Below are positions 1-7,737 of a stretch of 64,000 bases of DNA, piece by piece (within the stretch, counting starts at the first letter, position 1; the number at the start of each line of letters is the position of its first letter). This DNA is from Streptomyces marianii. GTDB taxonomy: Bacteria; Actinomycetota; Actinomycetes; Streptomycetales; Streptomycetaceae. The translations under genes and the position numbers were made by a program. Below the pieces are notes generated by a model. The model searched no databases. It saw nothing but the letters and a program-made list of their open reading frames with translations, and was not told the DNA's origin. The stretch is from the NCBI RefSeq assembly GCF_005795905.1, contig NZ_VAWE01000001.1, positions 3,511,001 through 3,575,000 on the forward strand, read 5' to 3'.

Positions 1-80
1 GAATAGGCGGTGAACGGGGAGCAGTGAGCGGGGAGCAGTGAGCGCAGTGACGGGAAAAGAAGGGGAAGCCCCCAGGCGTC

Positions 81-238
81 TCACAACTCCCGGAACATGA
101 TGTTCATCCCCACCGCGCCGTGTTCCGGATGGCGGAACGCGCCCGGGACGGCCCTCAGGTGTAGCCGGCGGACGCGATCCGGTGCCAGAACGGCAACAGC
201 CGATCCCGGTCCTGCGCGGTCGCCTCTCTGATCAGCAC
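81..238 (-). pseudogene. GNAT acetyltransferase remnant with the core deleted
   Basis: Reading the minus strand from a GTG at 238, the first 27 codons look like the start of a GNAT acetyltransferase (VLIREATAQDRDRLLPFW..., ending AGYT) and then hit TGA at 155-157. In another frame, from about 158 down to a TGA at 81-83, the sequence looks like the C-terminus of the same family (PGAFRHPEHG, then NIMFREL). The roughly 100 or more residues that should form the acetyl-CoA-binding core are missing between the two parts. Seen directly: two short family-like ends in different frames lying almost back to back. Inferred: one gene with an internal deletion and frameshift. The family assignment rests on remembered end motifs only. 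Confidence 0.55.
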
Positions 239-295
239 GGTTCAAGTGTCCCGGAGCCCCGACCGGCGGCCCGACGCGTCCGTACCCTGGGAGGC

Positions 296-694
296 ATGAC
301 GGAGCGCAAACCCCCGGGCGTCAGTTTCGAATCGTGGGTGGACAAGCAGATCCGCGACGCGCGGGAGCGCGGAGAGTTCGAGGACCTGCCGGGCCTCGGC
401 AAGCCCCTGCCCGACGACCTGGCGCCGTACGACGAACTGTGGTGGGTCAAGGGCAAGATGCACGAGGAAGGCATCGCCGTCCTTCCTCCCGCCCTCGCCC
501 TGCGCAAGGAAGCCGAGGACGCGTTGGAGGAGGCGTACCGCGCGCCCTCGGCTGCCGCGGTGCGCCGGATCATCACGGAGATCAACGAGAAGATCACCAC
601 GATGCTCCTGATGCCGCCCCCGGGCCCGCCGCTCGGACGCAGGCCGTACGACCTGGACGAGGTCCTCCGGGAGTGGCGGCTCCGGCGGGGCTGA
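296..694 (+). CDS. DUF1992 domain protein (DnaJ subfamily C member 28-like)
   Basis: A 132-residue protein. The N-terminal part carries the typical DUF1992 pattern (SFESWVDKQIRDARERGEF, then DLPGLGKPL) with the conserved WVKGKM segment near residue 50. This domain occurs in bacterial proteins of unknown function and in the C-terminal part of eukaryotic DnaJC28; its activity is not established. The reading frame is open further upstream to 182, but the ATG at 296 fits the usual domain start, and the upstream part overlaps the GNAT remnant on the other strand. It stands alone, and no operon partner is visible. Confidence 0.85.
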   Translation: MTERKPPGVSFESWVDKQIRDARERGEFEDLPGLGKPLPDDLAPYDELWWVKGKMHEEGIAVLPPALALRKEAEDALEEAYRAPSAAAVRRIITEINEKITTMLLMPPPGPPLGRRPYDLDEVLREWRLRRG

Positions 695-963
695 CGGCCC
701 CGGCCCGCCGGGCAGGGCCCCGCGACATCGAAACCTCGCACGGCCCACCGGGGCGCACCCCTGCTCCTCCCAGGACGGGAGCGTGGCGAGGGCCGGCACC
801 GGTGCCGGCTCCCGGACCCGACGGCCGCTTCCGGAACCGTCGCGCAGGCCGCCGGCGGAACGGGCGACGCGAACCCCGGGCCGGCGGAGTCCTCGAGCTG
901 CGCGGTACCGGCCGCGAGGGCCGGGGGCACCCCGTCGGGCGGACCAGGCGGGCCGGAGGCGCC

Positions 964-1584
964 TCATCGGGCGGACGGCGACCAGCGTTCGCCCTTCATG
1001 AGGTTCCCCAGACCCTCCCAGGCGAAGTTCATCAGCGTCGCCGCCGCGTCCCGCGCGGAGACGCCGGATGTGTCGTTGGCCCACCCGGCCAGCGACTCCG
1101 CAGCGCCGACCAGGGCCTGAGCGAGCCCCGCCACATCCTTGCCGGCGAGTTCGCCGCCCCCTTGGGTCCCGCGCGCCGCGTCCCCGATCAGCCCCGTCAC
1201 GAACGCCACGATCTCGTCCCGCATCACCGCCGCCTCGGCGGCGAACGGCTCACCGTGCGTACGGGCCTGCCGGTGCAGCACGGCCCACGCGTCCGGGTGC
1301 TCGGCCGTGTGCAGGAAGAAGGCGGCGAGGCCCTCCCACAGCTGCCGGTCCGGCGGCAGTCCCGGGTCGACCGCCGCCCGCACGGCCGCGACCAGCGCCG
1401 CGGACTCCCGGCGGATGCAGGCGGTGAAGAGGTCTTCCTTTGAATTCAGGTAGAGGTAGACGAGCGGTTTGGACACGCCTGCGAGCTCGGCGATCTCGTC
1501 CATCGACGCCGCGCGGTAACCCCGTTGCCCGAAGGTCTGCACTGCGGCGTCGAGCATCTGCCGTTCCCGTATGGCACGCGGCAT
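964..1584 (-). CDS. TetR family transcriptional regulator
   Basis: A 206-residue protein with an N-terminal TetR helix-turn-helix at about residues 8-55 (AAVQTFGQRGYRAASMDEIA, then AGVSKPLVYLYLNSKEDL), followed by a helical ligand domain. The frame is open to 1638, but the ATG at 1584 has a good ribosome binding site (CTCCT on the plus strand at 1592-1596, GGAG in the mRNA) and leaves room for the operator-like palindrome at 1644-1655. It probably controls its own transcription. The ligand and other targets cannot be read from the sequence. The next gene upstream on the same strand is bL37, separated by a terminator hairpin. Confidence 0.9.
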   Translation of the reverse strand: MPRAIRERQMLDAAVQTFGQRGYRAASMDEIAELAGVSKPLVYLYLNSKEDLFTACIRRESAALVAAVRAAVDPGLPPDRQLWEGLAAFFLHTAEHPDAWAVLHRQARTHGEPFAAEAAVMRDEIVAFVTGLIGDAARGTQGGGELAGKDVAGLAQALVGAAESLAGWANDTSGVSARDAAATLMNFAWEGLGNLMKGERWSPSAR

Positions 1585-1643
1585 CCGCTTGCTCCTACCG
1601 GCACCATCCACGTCAGACGTCCTCCCGGCCCTGTCCACCGATC

Positions 1644-1655
1644 TACCGTTCGGTA
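1644..1655. promoter_or_regulatory. Palindromic operator-like site upstream of the TetR gene
   Basis: The 12 bases read TACCG-TT-CGGTA, two perfect 5-bp arms around 2 bases, 60-71 bp upstream of the TetR start codon. Position and symmetry fit a TetR-family autoregulatory site. Binding is inferred. Confidence 0.5.
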
Positions 1656-1684
1656 AGCCTAAGGCCCGCCGCCAGGCGGAAACG

Positions 1685-1723
1685 CCGAGGACCGGTCCGC
1701 ACGGTGCGCGGACCGGTCCTCGG
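1685..1723 (-). terminator. Strong hairpin downstream of bL37
   Basis: CCGAGGACCGGTCCGC and its exact complement form a 16-bp stem around a 7-base loop (1701-1707). It lies just past the bL37 stop and before the TetR operator, so it probably ends the bL37 transcript. There is no U-run, which is usual in Streptomyces. Confidence 0.6.
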
Positions 1724-1766
1724 GCGAACCGCGCCGGATCGGCGCGGGCGGCCAGTGCGTCGGGGG

Positions 1767-1841
1767 TCAGGCGTTGGGGCGCTTGCCGTGGTTCGCTTTC
1801 CTCTTCTTCCTGGCCCGCCGCTTGTTGCCTCGCTTCGACAT
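1767..1841 (-). CDS. Ribosomal protein bL37 (24 residues)
   Basis: The protein is MSKRGNKRRARKKRKANHGK followed by RPNA. This matches the actinobacterial large-subunit protein bL37 described from mycobacterial ribosome structures, which is about 24 residues, very basic, and ends in ANHGKRPN. ATG at 1841 is preceded by GGGAG at suitable spacing. Because it is so short it is easily missed by gene callers. It stands alone, with a strong hairpin after it. In the ribosome the family binds 23S rRNA. Identification is by pattern and length. Confidence 0.85.
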   Translation of the reverse strand: MSKRGNKRRARKKRKANHGKRPNA

Positions 1842-1922
1842 GGTGCGAATCTCCCGCTTCCGGACGAAAACGATGATCTTGTCAGTCTAGGGCGGGCACT
1901 CCGGCTCCGCACCCACGGCCCG

Positions 1923-1984
1923 CCGACGGGCACGGCACCGCCGACGGGCACGGCACCGCCGACGGGCACGGCACCGCCGACGGG
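1923..1984. repeat. 18-bp tandem repeat, about 3.4 copies
   Basis: The unit CCGACGGGCACGGCACCG is repeated exactly three times (1923-1940, 1941-1958, 1959-1976) plus 8 further bases. It lies between the 3' end of the symporter gene and the upstream side of bL37. No function is evident; copy number could vary by slippage. Confidence 0.9.
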
Positions 1985-2015
1985 ACGGCTCCGCCACCGG
2001 ACAGAGGTGACGGCG

Positions 2016-3347
2016 TCACGCGGCGGCGGGGACGGCCGCCTTCCGCCCGGGCTCGCCCACCTCGACGTCGTCCACCGGAGAGGACGAGGCCGAGTCGTAC
2101 GCGTCACGGTCGAGGATCTTCTCGCGCGCCGCGACGATCACCGGGACCACAGCCTGGCCCGCCACGTTCGTCGCGGTCCGGATCATGTCCAGGATCGGGT
2201 CGATCGCCATCAGCAGACCCACGCCCTCGAGCGGGAGGCCCAGCGTGGAGAGGGTCAGCGTCAGCATGACCGTCGCTCCCGTGAGTCCCGCGGTGGCGGC
2301 GGACCCGACGACCGAGACGAAGGCGATGAGCAGGTAGTCCTGGACGCCGAGCTGCACGTCGAAGATCTGCGCGATGAAGATCGCGGCGAGCGCCGGGTAG
2401 ATGGCGGCGCAGCCGTCCATCTTGGTCGTCGCACCGAACGGCACGGCGAAGGAGGTGTACTCCTTCGGGACGCCGAGACGTTCGGTGACCTTCTGGGTGA
2501 CCGGCATGGTGCCGACCGAGGAGCGGGAGACGAAGGCGAGCTGGATGGCCGGCCAGGCTCCCTTGAAGAACTGCAACGGATTGACCTTGGCGACGGTCGC
2601 CAGCAGCAGCGGGTACACACCGAACATGACCAGCGCGCAACCGATGTAGACGTCGGCCGTGAAGGTCGCGTACTTGCCGATGAGCTCCCAGCCGTAGTCG
2701 GCGATCGCGTGCCCGATGAGACCCACGGTGCCGATCGGGGCGAGCCGAATGACCCACCACAGGGCCTTCTGGAGCAGCTCCAGCACGGACTCGCTGAAGG
2801 TGAGGATCGGCTGGGCACGGTCACCGAGCTGGAGCGCGGCGACACCGGCGACGGCGGCCATGAAGACGATCTGAAGGACGTTCAGCTCGGTGAAGGGCGT
2901 GATGACGTCCGTGGGGACGATGCCGGTGAGGAAGTCGATCCAGGAGCCGGCCTTCTCCGGCTTCTCGCCGTCCTGCCGCGTGAGGCCGGTACCCGCACCG
3001 GGGTTGGTGAACAGGCCGATCGCGAGGCCGATCGCCACGGCGATCAGCGAGGTGATCATGAACCACAGCAGGGTACGGCCGGCGAGCCGCGCGGCGTTGT
3101 TGACCTTCCGCAGATTGGTGATCGACACCAGGATCGCGAAGAAGACGAGCGGTGCGACGGCCAGCTTCAGCAGCTGGACGAAGATGTCGCCGACCTGCTC
3201 CAGGGTCGTGCGGAGCCAGGTGACGTCCTGGCTGCGGGCCAGCCAGCCGAGCAGGACGCCGGCGATCAGACCGGCGACTATCTGGGCCCAGAACGGGACC
3301 TTCGGTATGCGGCTGGTGTGGGTGGGCGTCGCGGAGTTCGCGGACAC
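2016..3347 (-). CDS. Dicarboxylate/amino acid:cation symporter (DAACS family, DctA/GltP type)
   Basis: A 443-residue inner-membrane transporter that should take up C4-dicarboxylates or acidic amino acids with protons or sodium. It has the family's signature elements in order: several N-terminal membrane helices, the serine-rich hairpin motif (SRSSVGTMPVT), the TKMDGCA motif corresponding to NMDGT, and the substrate-binding helix DMIRTATNV near the C-terminus. A longer frame reaches a GTG at 3398, but the GTG at 3347 has GGAG seven bases upstream and is preferred. Substrate specificity cannot be decided. A putative promoter with an inverted repeat lies about 240 bp upstream, implying a long leader. 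Confidence 0.9.
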   Translation of the reverse strand: MSANSATPTHTSRIPKVPFWAQIVAGLIAGVLLGWLARSQDVTWLRTTLEQVGDIFVQLLKLAVAPLVFFAILVSITNLRKVNNAARLAGRTLLWFMITSLIAVAIGLAIGLFTNPGAGTGLTRQDGEKPEKAGSWIDFLTGIVPTDVITPFTELNVLQIVFMAAVAGVAALQLGDRAQPILTFSESVLELLQKALWWVIRLAPIGTVGLIGHAIADYGWELIGKYATFTADVYIGCALVMFGVYPLLLATVAKVNPLQFFKGAWPAIQLAFVSRSSVGTMPVTQKVTERLGVPKEYTSFAVPFGATTKMDGCAAIYPALAAIFIAQIFDVQLGVQDYLLIAFVSVVGSAATAGLTGATVMLTLTLSTLGLPLEGVGLLMAIDPILDMIRTATNVAGQAVVPVIVAAREKILDRDAYDSASSSPVDDVEVGEPGRKAAVPAAA

Positions 3348-3588
3348 GGACACACTCCGGTGAGGCGTATCGGAAAGGCGGGGACGGGGGTGCGGCACCC
3401 GTTCGCTCGGGAGGAGCCGCTGCGTGATGCCGGGTCAGACCGAACGGCAACAGACCGCGGACGCACCGGGGGAGCCCCCGGCACGAGTGCGGCGAGATGC
3501 GCGAGGGAGGCGCGGGGCGACATGCAGGCGCGTCACGAGCGGGGGGCTCATGACCGTTTCGGAGCACGCTGCTGTCGTCATGGCCCAC

Positions 3589-3622
3589 ACGTTAACACTT
3601 GGACTTTGAGATCCTCAAAGTC
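3589..3622 (-). promoter_or_regulatory. Putative symporter promoter overlapped by a perfect inverted repeat
   Basis: On the minus strand, TTGAGG (3613-3618) and TAACGT (3589-3594) are spaced 18 bp apart like -35 and -10 boxes. The -35 box lies inside a perfect 9-bp inverted repeat, GACTTTGAG-ATC-CTCAAAGTC (3602-3622), and a further copy of the half-site, GGACTTTGGG, follows at 3623-3632. This looks like a repressor or activator site. The only downstream gene on this strand is the symporter, about 240 bp away. Confidence 0.5.
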
Positions 3623-3664
3623 GGACTTTGGGTCAGGATCACGCCATCACATGTCCGGAAACAG

Positions 3665-3708
3665 CACCGCCCCGGCGCGGGAGCAGGTGCTCCCGCGCCG
3701 GGGCGGTG
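3665..3708 (-). terminator. Perfect 21-bp hairpin after the DUF4229 gene
   Basis: CACCGCCCCGGCGCGGGAGC plus A pairs exactly with 3688-3708 around a 2-base loop. It lies between the end of the DUF4229 gene (3776) and the symporter promoter, so it should terminate transcripts from the menaquinone side. Confidence 0.7.
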
Positions 3709-3775
3709 AGGTTCCCCGGAGTTCGGTGTGACGAAGGTTACGTCCGCCGGTGGAGCCACCGGACTCCGTCGCGCG

Positions 3776-4066
3776 CTACCCGACGTCCTCGCGCGTGCGG
3801 TTGGCCTCCAGGCGGGTCTTGGCCCGGTCGACCTTCGCGACGATCTGCGCGGACATCGCCTCGCGCTGCTTGCGCAGCAGGACGAAGCTCAGCGGCGCCG
3901 AGATCAGGACGGACAGGACGAGTACCCACAGCAGGTTGGAGTCGCCCAGGCCGCGCGGCAGTACGCGCAGGTACACCAGCCCCCACAGGACGAAGAAGCA
4001 GCCGGCGAAGACGCCGAGCCGCATGAGGGTGTACCGGAGCGTGGCGCTCGTCTTGCTGTCGGACAC
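3776..4066 (-). CDS. DUF4229 small membrane protein
   Basis: A 96-residue protein with two hydrophobic helices (about residues 15-35 and 43-63) and a charged C-terminal tail (RKQREAMSAQ...), which fits the DUF4229 family of actinobacterial integral membrane proteins. GTG at 4066 is preceded by GAAAGG. Its function is unknown. Its place beside mqnE and a GNAT gene recurs, as I recall, in Streptomyces genomes, suggesting but not showing a link to the quinone cluster. Confidence 0.8.
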   Translation of the reverse strand: MSDSKTSATLRYTLMRLGVFAGCFFVLWGLVYLRVLPRGLGDSNLLWVLVLSVLISAPLSFVLLRKQREAMSAQIVAKVDRAKTRLEANRTREDVG

Positions 4067-4172
4067 GACGGCCCCTTTCCTTCACTGAGTCGCCCGTCCA
4101 GTGAAGCACGTCCCGACTGTGGCCTTTTAGGCGGCTCCGGCAGGCCGGGCCGGGACGGCACCCCGGAGAAGA

Positions 4173-4697
4173 TCAGACCAGCGGGAGCAGCATCGTGATG
4201 TCGTCGCGGTAGTCGCCGTCGGAGACGCGGATCGCGTCGGGCACCCGCCCGACCTCCTTGTAGCCGCACGAGGCGTAGAACCGCTCGAGTCCGGCGCCGC
4301 CACGGCAGGTGAGCCGTATCGCGTCGATCCCGCTCATCCCGCGTGCGGCGCCGGCGGCCGCGGCGAGCAGGTCCCGCCCGTACCCCTTGCCCTGGTGCCG
4401 GGGGTGCACCATCACCGTGTAGAGCCAGAGCCAGTGACGCATCAGCCGGTGCGCGTTGAACGTGAGGAACACTGCGGCCGCGACCTGCCCGTCCTCGTCG
4501 AGCCCGACGAGCAGCCGCGACCGCCCCTCGGCCATCGCCACCAGGTGCCGCACCAGTTCGGGACGCACGTCCTCCGTGCTCACCGGCGGTACGAACCCGA
4601 CGGCCCCGTCGGCGTTGCTCACGTCCGTCCAGAGCGCCAGGATCCCGTCGCGGAGTGCGGGGTCGACAGGCGGATCCAGCGTGAATTCCAGAGCCAT
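4173..4697 (-). CDS. GNAT family N-acetyltransferase
   Basis: A 174-residue protein. The acetyl-CoA-binding motif A is visible as VMVHPRHQGKGYGRDLL at about residues 95-111, preceded by the strand that carries AAVFLTFNAHRLMRHWLWLYT. The C-terminus has the usual motif B (ERFYASCGYKEVGRVPD). It would transfer an acetyl group from acetyl-CoA to an unknown amine. It lies between DUF4229 and mqnE, all on the minus strand, and may be cotranscribed with them. The substrate is unknown. Confidence 0.88.
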   Translation of the reverse strand: MALEFTLDPPVDPALRDGILALWTDVSNADGAVGFVPPVSTEDVRPELVRHLVAMAEGRSRLLVGLDEDGQVAAAVFLTFNAHRLMRHWLWLYTVMVHPRHQGKGYGRDLLAAAAGAARGMSGIDAIRLTCRGGAGLERFYASCGYKEVGRVPDAIRVSDGDYRDDITMLLPLV

Positions 4698-4838
4698 GAC
4701 CCGACGATAACAACGCCCCGGCCCCTGTCCGGACGCCCCGGAAAGGGGCCGGGCACGCCCTCGCGGGCGGGTGGGACCGGGGCGCGACCGCCTCGGGTCC
4801 GGCTCCGTGCGGGCCGGATGCGTGCGGGGCCGGGTACG

Positions 4839-6002
4839 TCAGACGCGCATGGGCTGCGGCGACTCACGGCGGTCGCCGTCGGGGCCGGGGTACTCGCGGA
4901 TGACCTCGTAGCGGGTGTTCCGCTCGACCGGGCGGAAGCCCGCGTCACGGATGAGCTCCAGCAGGTCGTCGCGCGTCAGCTTGTTCGGCGTGCCGTAGTT
5001 GTCCGCGTCGTGGGTGATCTTGTACTCGACGACCGAGCCGTCCATGTCGTCCGCGCCGTGCTGGAGCGCCAGTTGCGCGGTCTGCACCCCGTGCATCACC
5101 CAGAAGACCTTGACGTGCGGGACGTTGTCGAAGAGCAGCCGGGAGACCGCGAACGTCTTCAGTGCCTCGGCGCCCGTCGCCATCGTCGTGCGGGCCTGGA
5201 GCCGGTTGCGGACCTTGCCGTCCTTCATGTCGACGAAGTCGTGCTGGTACCGCAGAGGGATGAAGACCTGGAATCCGCCGGTCTCGTCCTGCAGTTCGCG
5301 CAGCCGCAGGACGTGGTCCACGCGGTGGCGGGGCTCCTCGATGTGCCCGTACAGCATCGTGGACGGGGTCTTCAGGCCCTTCTCGTGCGCGAGGCGGTGG
5401 ATCCGGGACCAGTCCTCCCAGTGGGTGCGGTGGTCCACGATGTGCTGACGGACCTCCCAGTCGAAGATCTCGGCGCCGCCGCCGGTCAGCGACTCCAGCC
5501 CGGCGTCGATGAGTTCGTCCAGGATCTCCGAGGCGGTCAGCCCCGAGATGGTCTCGAAGTGGTGGATCTCGGTCGCGGTGAAGGCCTTCAGTGAGACGTT
5601 CGGCAGCGCCTGCTTCAGTTCGCGCAGTGACCGGGGGTAGTAGCGCCAGGGGAGGTTCGGGTGGAGCCCGTTGACGATGTGCAGCTCCGTGAGGTTCTCG
5701 CTCTCCATCGCCTTGGCGAGGCGGACGGCCTCCTCGATGCGCATCGTGTACGCGTCCTTCTCGCCCGGTTTGCGCTGGAACGAGCAGTACGCACACGACG
5801 CCGTGCAGACGTTCGTCATGTTGAGGTGGCGGTTGACGTTGAAGTGGACCACGTCACCGTTCTTGCGCGTACGGACCTCGTGCGCGAGGCCGCCCAGCCA
5901 GGCCAGGTCGTCCGACCCGTACAGGGCGATGCCGTCCTCACGACTCAGCCGCTCGCCGGCCCGGACCTTCTCCTCCAGCTCGCGCTTGAGCCCCGCGTCC
6001 AT
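4839..6002 (-). CDS. mqnE: Aminofutalosine synthase MqnE (radical SAM)
   Basis: A 387-residue enzyme of the futalosine route to menaquinone. It joins 3-[(1-carboxyvinyl)oxy]benzoate to S-adenosylmethionine to give aminofutalosine. The radical SAM cluster motif is CTASCAYCSF (CxxxCxxC, about residues 62-69), and the family's NVNRHLNMTN segment precedes it. Length matches the family. ATG at 6002 has GGGAGG seven bases upstream. Neighbouring ubiX, UbiA and UbiD-type genes supply later steps, although an insertion sequence now separates them. It acts in the cytoplasm and needs a 4Fe-4S cluster. Confidence 0.93.
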   Translation of the reverse strand: MDAGLKRELEEKVRAGERLSREDGIALYGSDDLAWLGGLAHEVRTRKNGDVVHFNVNRHLNMTNVCTASCAYCSFQRKPGEKDAYTMRIEEAVRLAKAMESENLTELHIVNGLHPNLPWRYYPRSLRELKQALPNVSLKAFTATEIHHFETISGLTASEILDELIDAGLESLTGGGAEIFDWEVRQHIVDHRTHWEDWSRIHRLAHEKGLKTPSTMLYGHIEEPRHRVDHVLRLRELQDETGGFQVFIPLRYQHDFVDMKDGKVRNRLQARTTMATGAEALKTFAVSRLLFDNVPHVKVFWVMHGVQTAQLALQHGADDMDGSVVEYKITHDADNYGTPNKLTRDDLLELIRDAGFRPVERNTRYEVIREYPGPDGDRRESPQPMRV

Positions 6003-6060
6003 GCGGCCGCCTCCCAGATGTCCTCGTACTGCGCTCGTCCCAGGGCCTTTTCCCGGGAGC

Positions 6061-6082
6061 GCCTCCGGGGTTCGCCGGAGGC
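6061..6082 (-). terminator. Short hairpin after the Lrp gene
   Basis: GCCTCCGG and CCGGAGGC form an 8-bp stem around 6 bases between the Lrp stop (6264) and the mqnE start (6002). It may partly terminate the Lrp transcript. The rest of 6003-6263 shows no gene. Confidence 0.4.
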
Positions 6083-6263
6083 CCCACCCACGTTACGCCC
6101 AAGGGCCGTCCCGCAATCCCCGGGGGACCAGCGCGGCGGCGTCGGATGCGGCGGGCCGCAAGGCGGAGAATCGTCCTCATACCGGGCGTATTCGGATGAT
6201 TCGACAACACGGCGAGGCGCCGTGGCCGTTGCCCGCCCGCCCGCCGGGGATCGCGGGACAGCC

Positions 6264-6719
6264 TCAGACCTCCTCGGGCAGGTCCCCGACCCGGTTCTCC
6301 CACTTCGTGGACAGCACGATGGTGGTACGTGTCCGCGAAACGCCCTTCGTCCCCGACAGCCGGCGGATCGTCTTCTCGAGTCCGTCGACGTCGCTGGCGC
6401 GGACCTTGAGCATGTACGAGTCGTCGCCCGCGATGAACCAGCAGTCCTCGATCTCCGCCAGGTCGCGCAGCCGGTGCGCCACGTCCTCGTGGTCCGCGGC
6501 GTCGGAGAGGGAGATCCCGATCAGCGCGGTGACGCCGAGACCGAGCGAGGCGGCGTCGACCGTCGCCCGGTAGCCGGTGATGACGCCCGCGGCCTCCAGG
6601 CGGTTGATGCGGTCGGTGACGGAGGGACCGGAGAGTCCCACGAGCCGGCCGAGCTCTGCGTACGAGGCCCTGCCGTTCTCGCGCAGGGCCTGGATGAGCT
6701 GCCTATCCACGGCGTCCAT
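6264..6719 (-). CDS. Lrp/AsnC family transcriptional regulator
   Basis: A 151-residue protein with an N-terminal helix-turn-helix (DRQLIQALRENGRASYAELG, then LSGPSVTDRINRLEAAGVI, residues about 4-45) and a C-terminal RAM effector domain (GISLSDAADHEDVAHRL..., then WFIAGDDSYMLKVRA). The family binds amino acids and forms octamers on DNA. The frame extends to 6806, but ATG at 6719 gives the standard MDAVDRQL start and has GGAAGG upstream. It lies immediately upstream of mqnE in the same direction, so it may regulate or be cotranscribed with it. The effector is unknown. Confidence 0.92.
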   Translation of the reverse strand: MDAVDRQLIQALRENGRASYAELGRLVGLSGPSVTDRINRLEAAGVITGYRATVDAASLGLGVTALIGISLSDAADHEDVAHRLRDLAEIEDCWFIAGDDSYMLKVRASDVDGLEKTIRRLSGTKGVSRTRTTIVLSTKWENRVGDLPEEV

Positions 6720-6885
6720 ATGCCTGAGCCTTCCATTATTCATCGCTACCGCAATTTTACGTGTGAAATCCAAGGCATGCAGGGTGAACACCCCCGCGCT
6801 GCCCATGCGTGTCCGAACGATCGGGAACAGGGACGGCCGGTCCCGCCGGCCGCCCGGCCCCGTCGCCGATCGATCGGTCGGCTAG

Positions 6886-6901
6886 GAGCGTGTCCCAGTA
6901 A
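6886..6901 (+). repeat. Left terminal inverted repeat of the IS element
   Basis: GAGCGTGTCCCAGTAA, preceded by CTAG at 6882-6885. It pairs with 9380-9395 in 13 of 16 positions. Confidence 0.8.
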
Positions 6902-7058
6902 TCAACGCCGGGCCTGTCATCGGGCGACTGCTCTGCTCGCCCGAAACTTGATGTCGTATTGCCGCCAGAGTTGGCGTCTCGCTCGCGAGAGAGTCGGCGA
7001 CGGTTCGTGTTCCTGATCGCGGACCTGTCCGTCTGGCACTCCGCGAAAGGCACAGCGC

Positions 7059-7697
7059 ATGCACGTCGTCCCCGGGCTCAAGGTCTTGTACTTCGGAACT
7101 CCGGTGGTGCTGATCAGCTCACTCAACGAGGACGGCACTGCGAACCTCGCGCCGATGTCCTCAGCGTGGTGGCTGGACCAGTCCTGCATGCTCGGTCTCG
7201 GCAACAACGCCCAGACCACCGCGAACCTGCTGCGGGAAGGCGAATGCGTGCTCAATCTGCCCTCGTCGGCGATGGTCGATGCCGTCGACCGGATCGCGCT
7301 CACCACCGGGAAGCCGGCCATGCCGGACTACAAGGCGAAGCAGGGCTACCGGTACGAGCCGGACAAGTTCTCGACCGCGCAGTTGACCGAGCAGGCATCG
7401 GATCTGGTCCGGGCCCCCAGGGTTGCGGAATGCCCGGTCCAGATGGAATGCAGGGTCGTCGCGGCCCATCCTTTCGGCGGTCCCGAACCGCATGCCACCG
7501 CCTTCGAGGTCGAGGTCCTTCGCGCCCATGTCGAGGAAAACCTGGTCATCCCGGGGACGCACTACGTGGACCCGCTCGGCTGGGACCCTCTGATCATGAA
7601 GTTCTGCGAGTTCTTCGGCGGGGGACGCAACGTTCACCCGTCGAGACTCGCCGAGGGCTGGAGCATGCCCCACCAGCTCCGGTCGGCGACCGCCTGA
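7059..7697 (+). CDS. Flavin reductase-like (split-barrel FMN-binding) protein, IS passenger
   Basis: A 212-residue protein resembling the flavin reductase-like domain family, which binds FMN in a split beta-barrel and often serves as the reductase partner of monooxygenases. The N-terminal pattern PVVLISSLNEDGTANLAPMS and the following WWLDQSCMLGLG are typical of its start. The sequence later has ECPVQMECRVVAAHPF and VIPGTHYVDPLGWDP. It lies between the left inverted repeat and the transposase, inside the element, in the same direction as the transposase. No partner oxygenase is adjacent. Its biological role, and whether it benefits the element or the host, are unknown. Confidence 0.8.
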   Translation: MHVVPGLKVLYFGTPVVLISSLNEDGTANLAPMSSAWWLDQSCMLGLGNNAQTTANLLREGECVLNLPSSAMVDAVDRIALTTGKPAMPDYKAKQGYRYEPDKFSTAQLTEQASDLVRAPRVAECPVQMECRVVAAHPFGGPEPHATAFEVEVLRAHVEENLVIPGTHYVDPLGWDPLIMKFCEFFGGGRNVHPSRLAEGWSMPHQLRSATA

Positions 7698-7737
7698 ACA
7701 GGCATCCGGCGCCCTCATCCATATCTCGTGACCATTC

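Noticed and set aside
1..50. 14-bp tandem repeat (CGGGGAGCAGTGAG, about 2.5 copies) at the window edge
   Set aside because: It is short and lies in non-coding sequence downstream of a pseudogene; no function can be suggested.
3424..3609. A 61-codon plus-strand frame and a 48-codon minus-strand frame (ATG at 3588) in the symporter leader
   Set aside because: Neither has a convincing ribosome binding site. The minus-strand frame could be a leader peptide, but it lacks the features of known Streptomyces attenuator peptides that I can recognise.
5661..7016. Very long open frames on the strand opposite known genes (for example 5661-7016, 12299-14428, 55489-57654)
   Set aside because: In DNA this GC-rich, stop codons are rare in all frames. 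These frames are antisense to well-identified genes and have no domain content.
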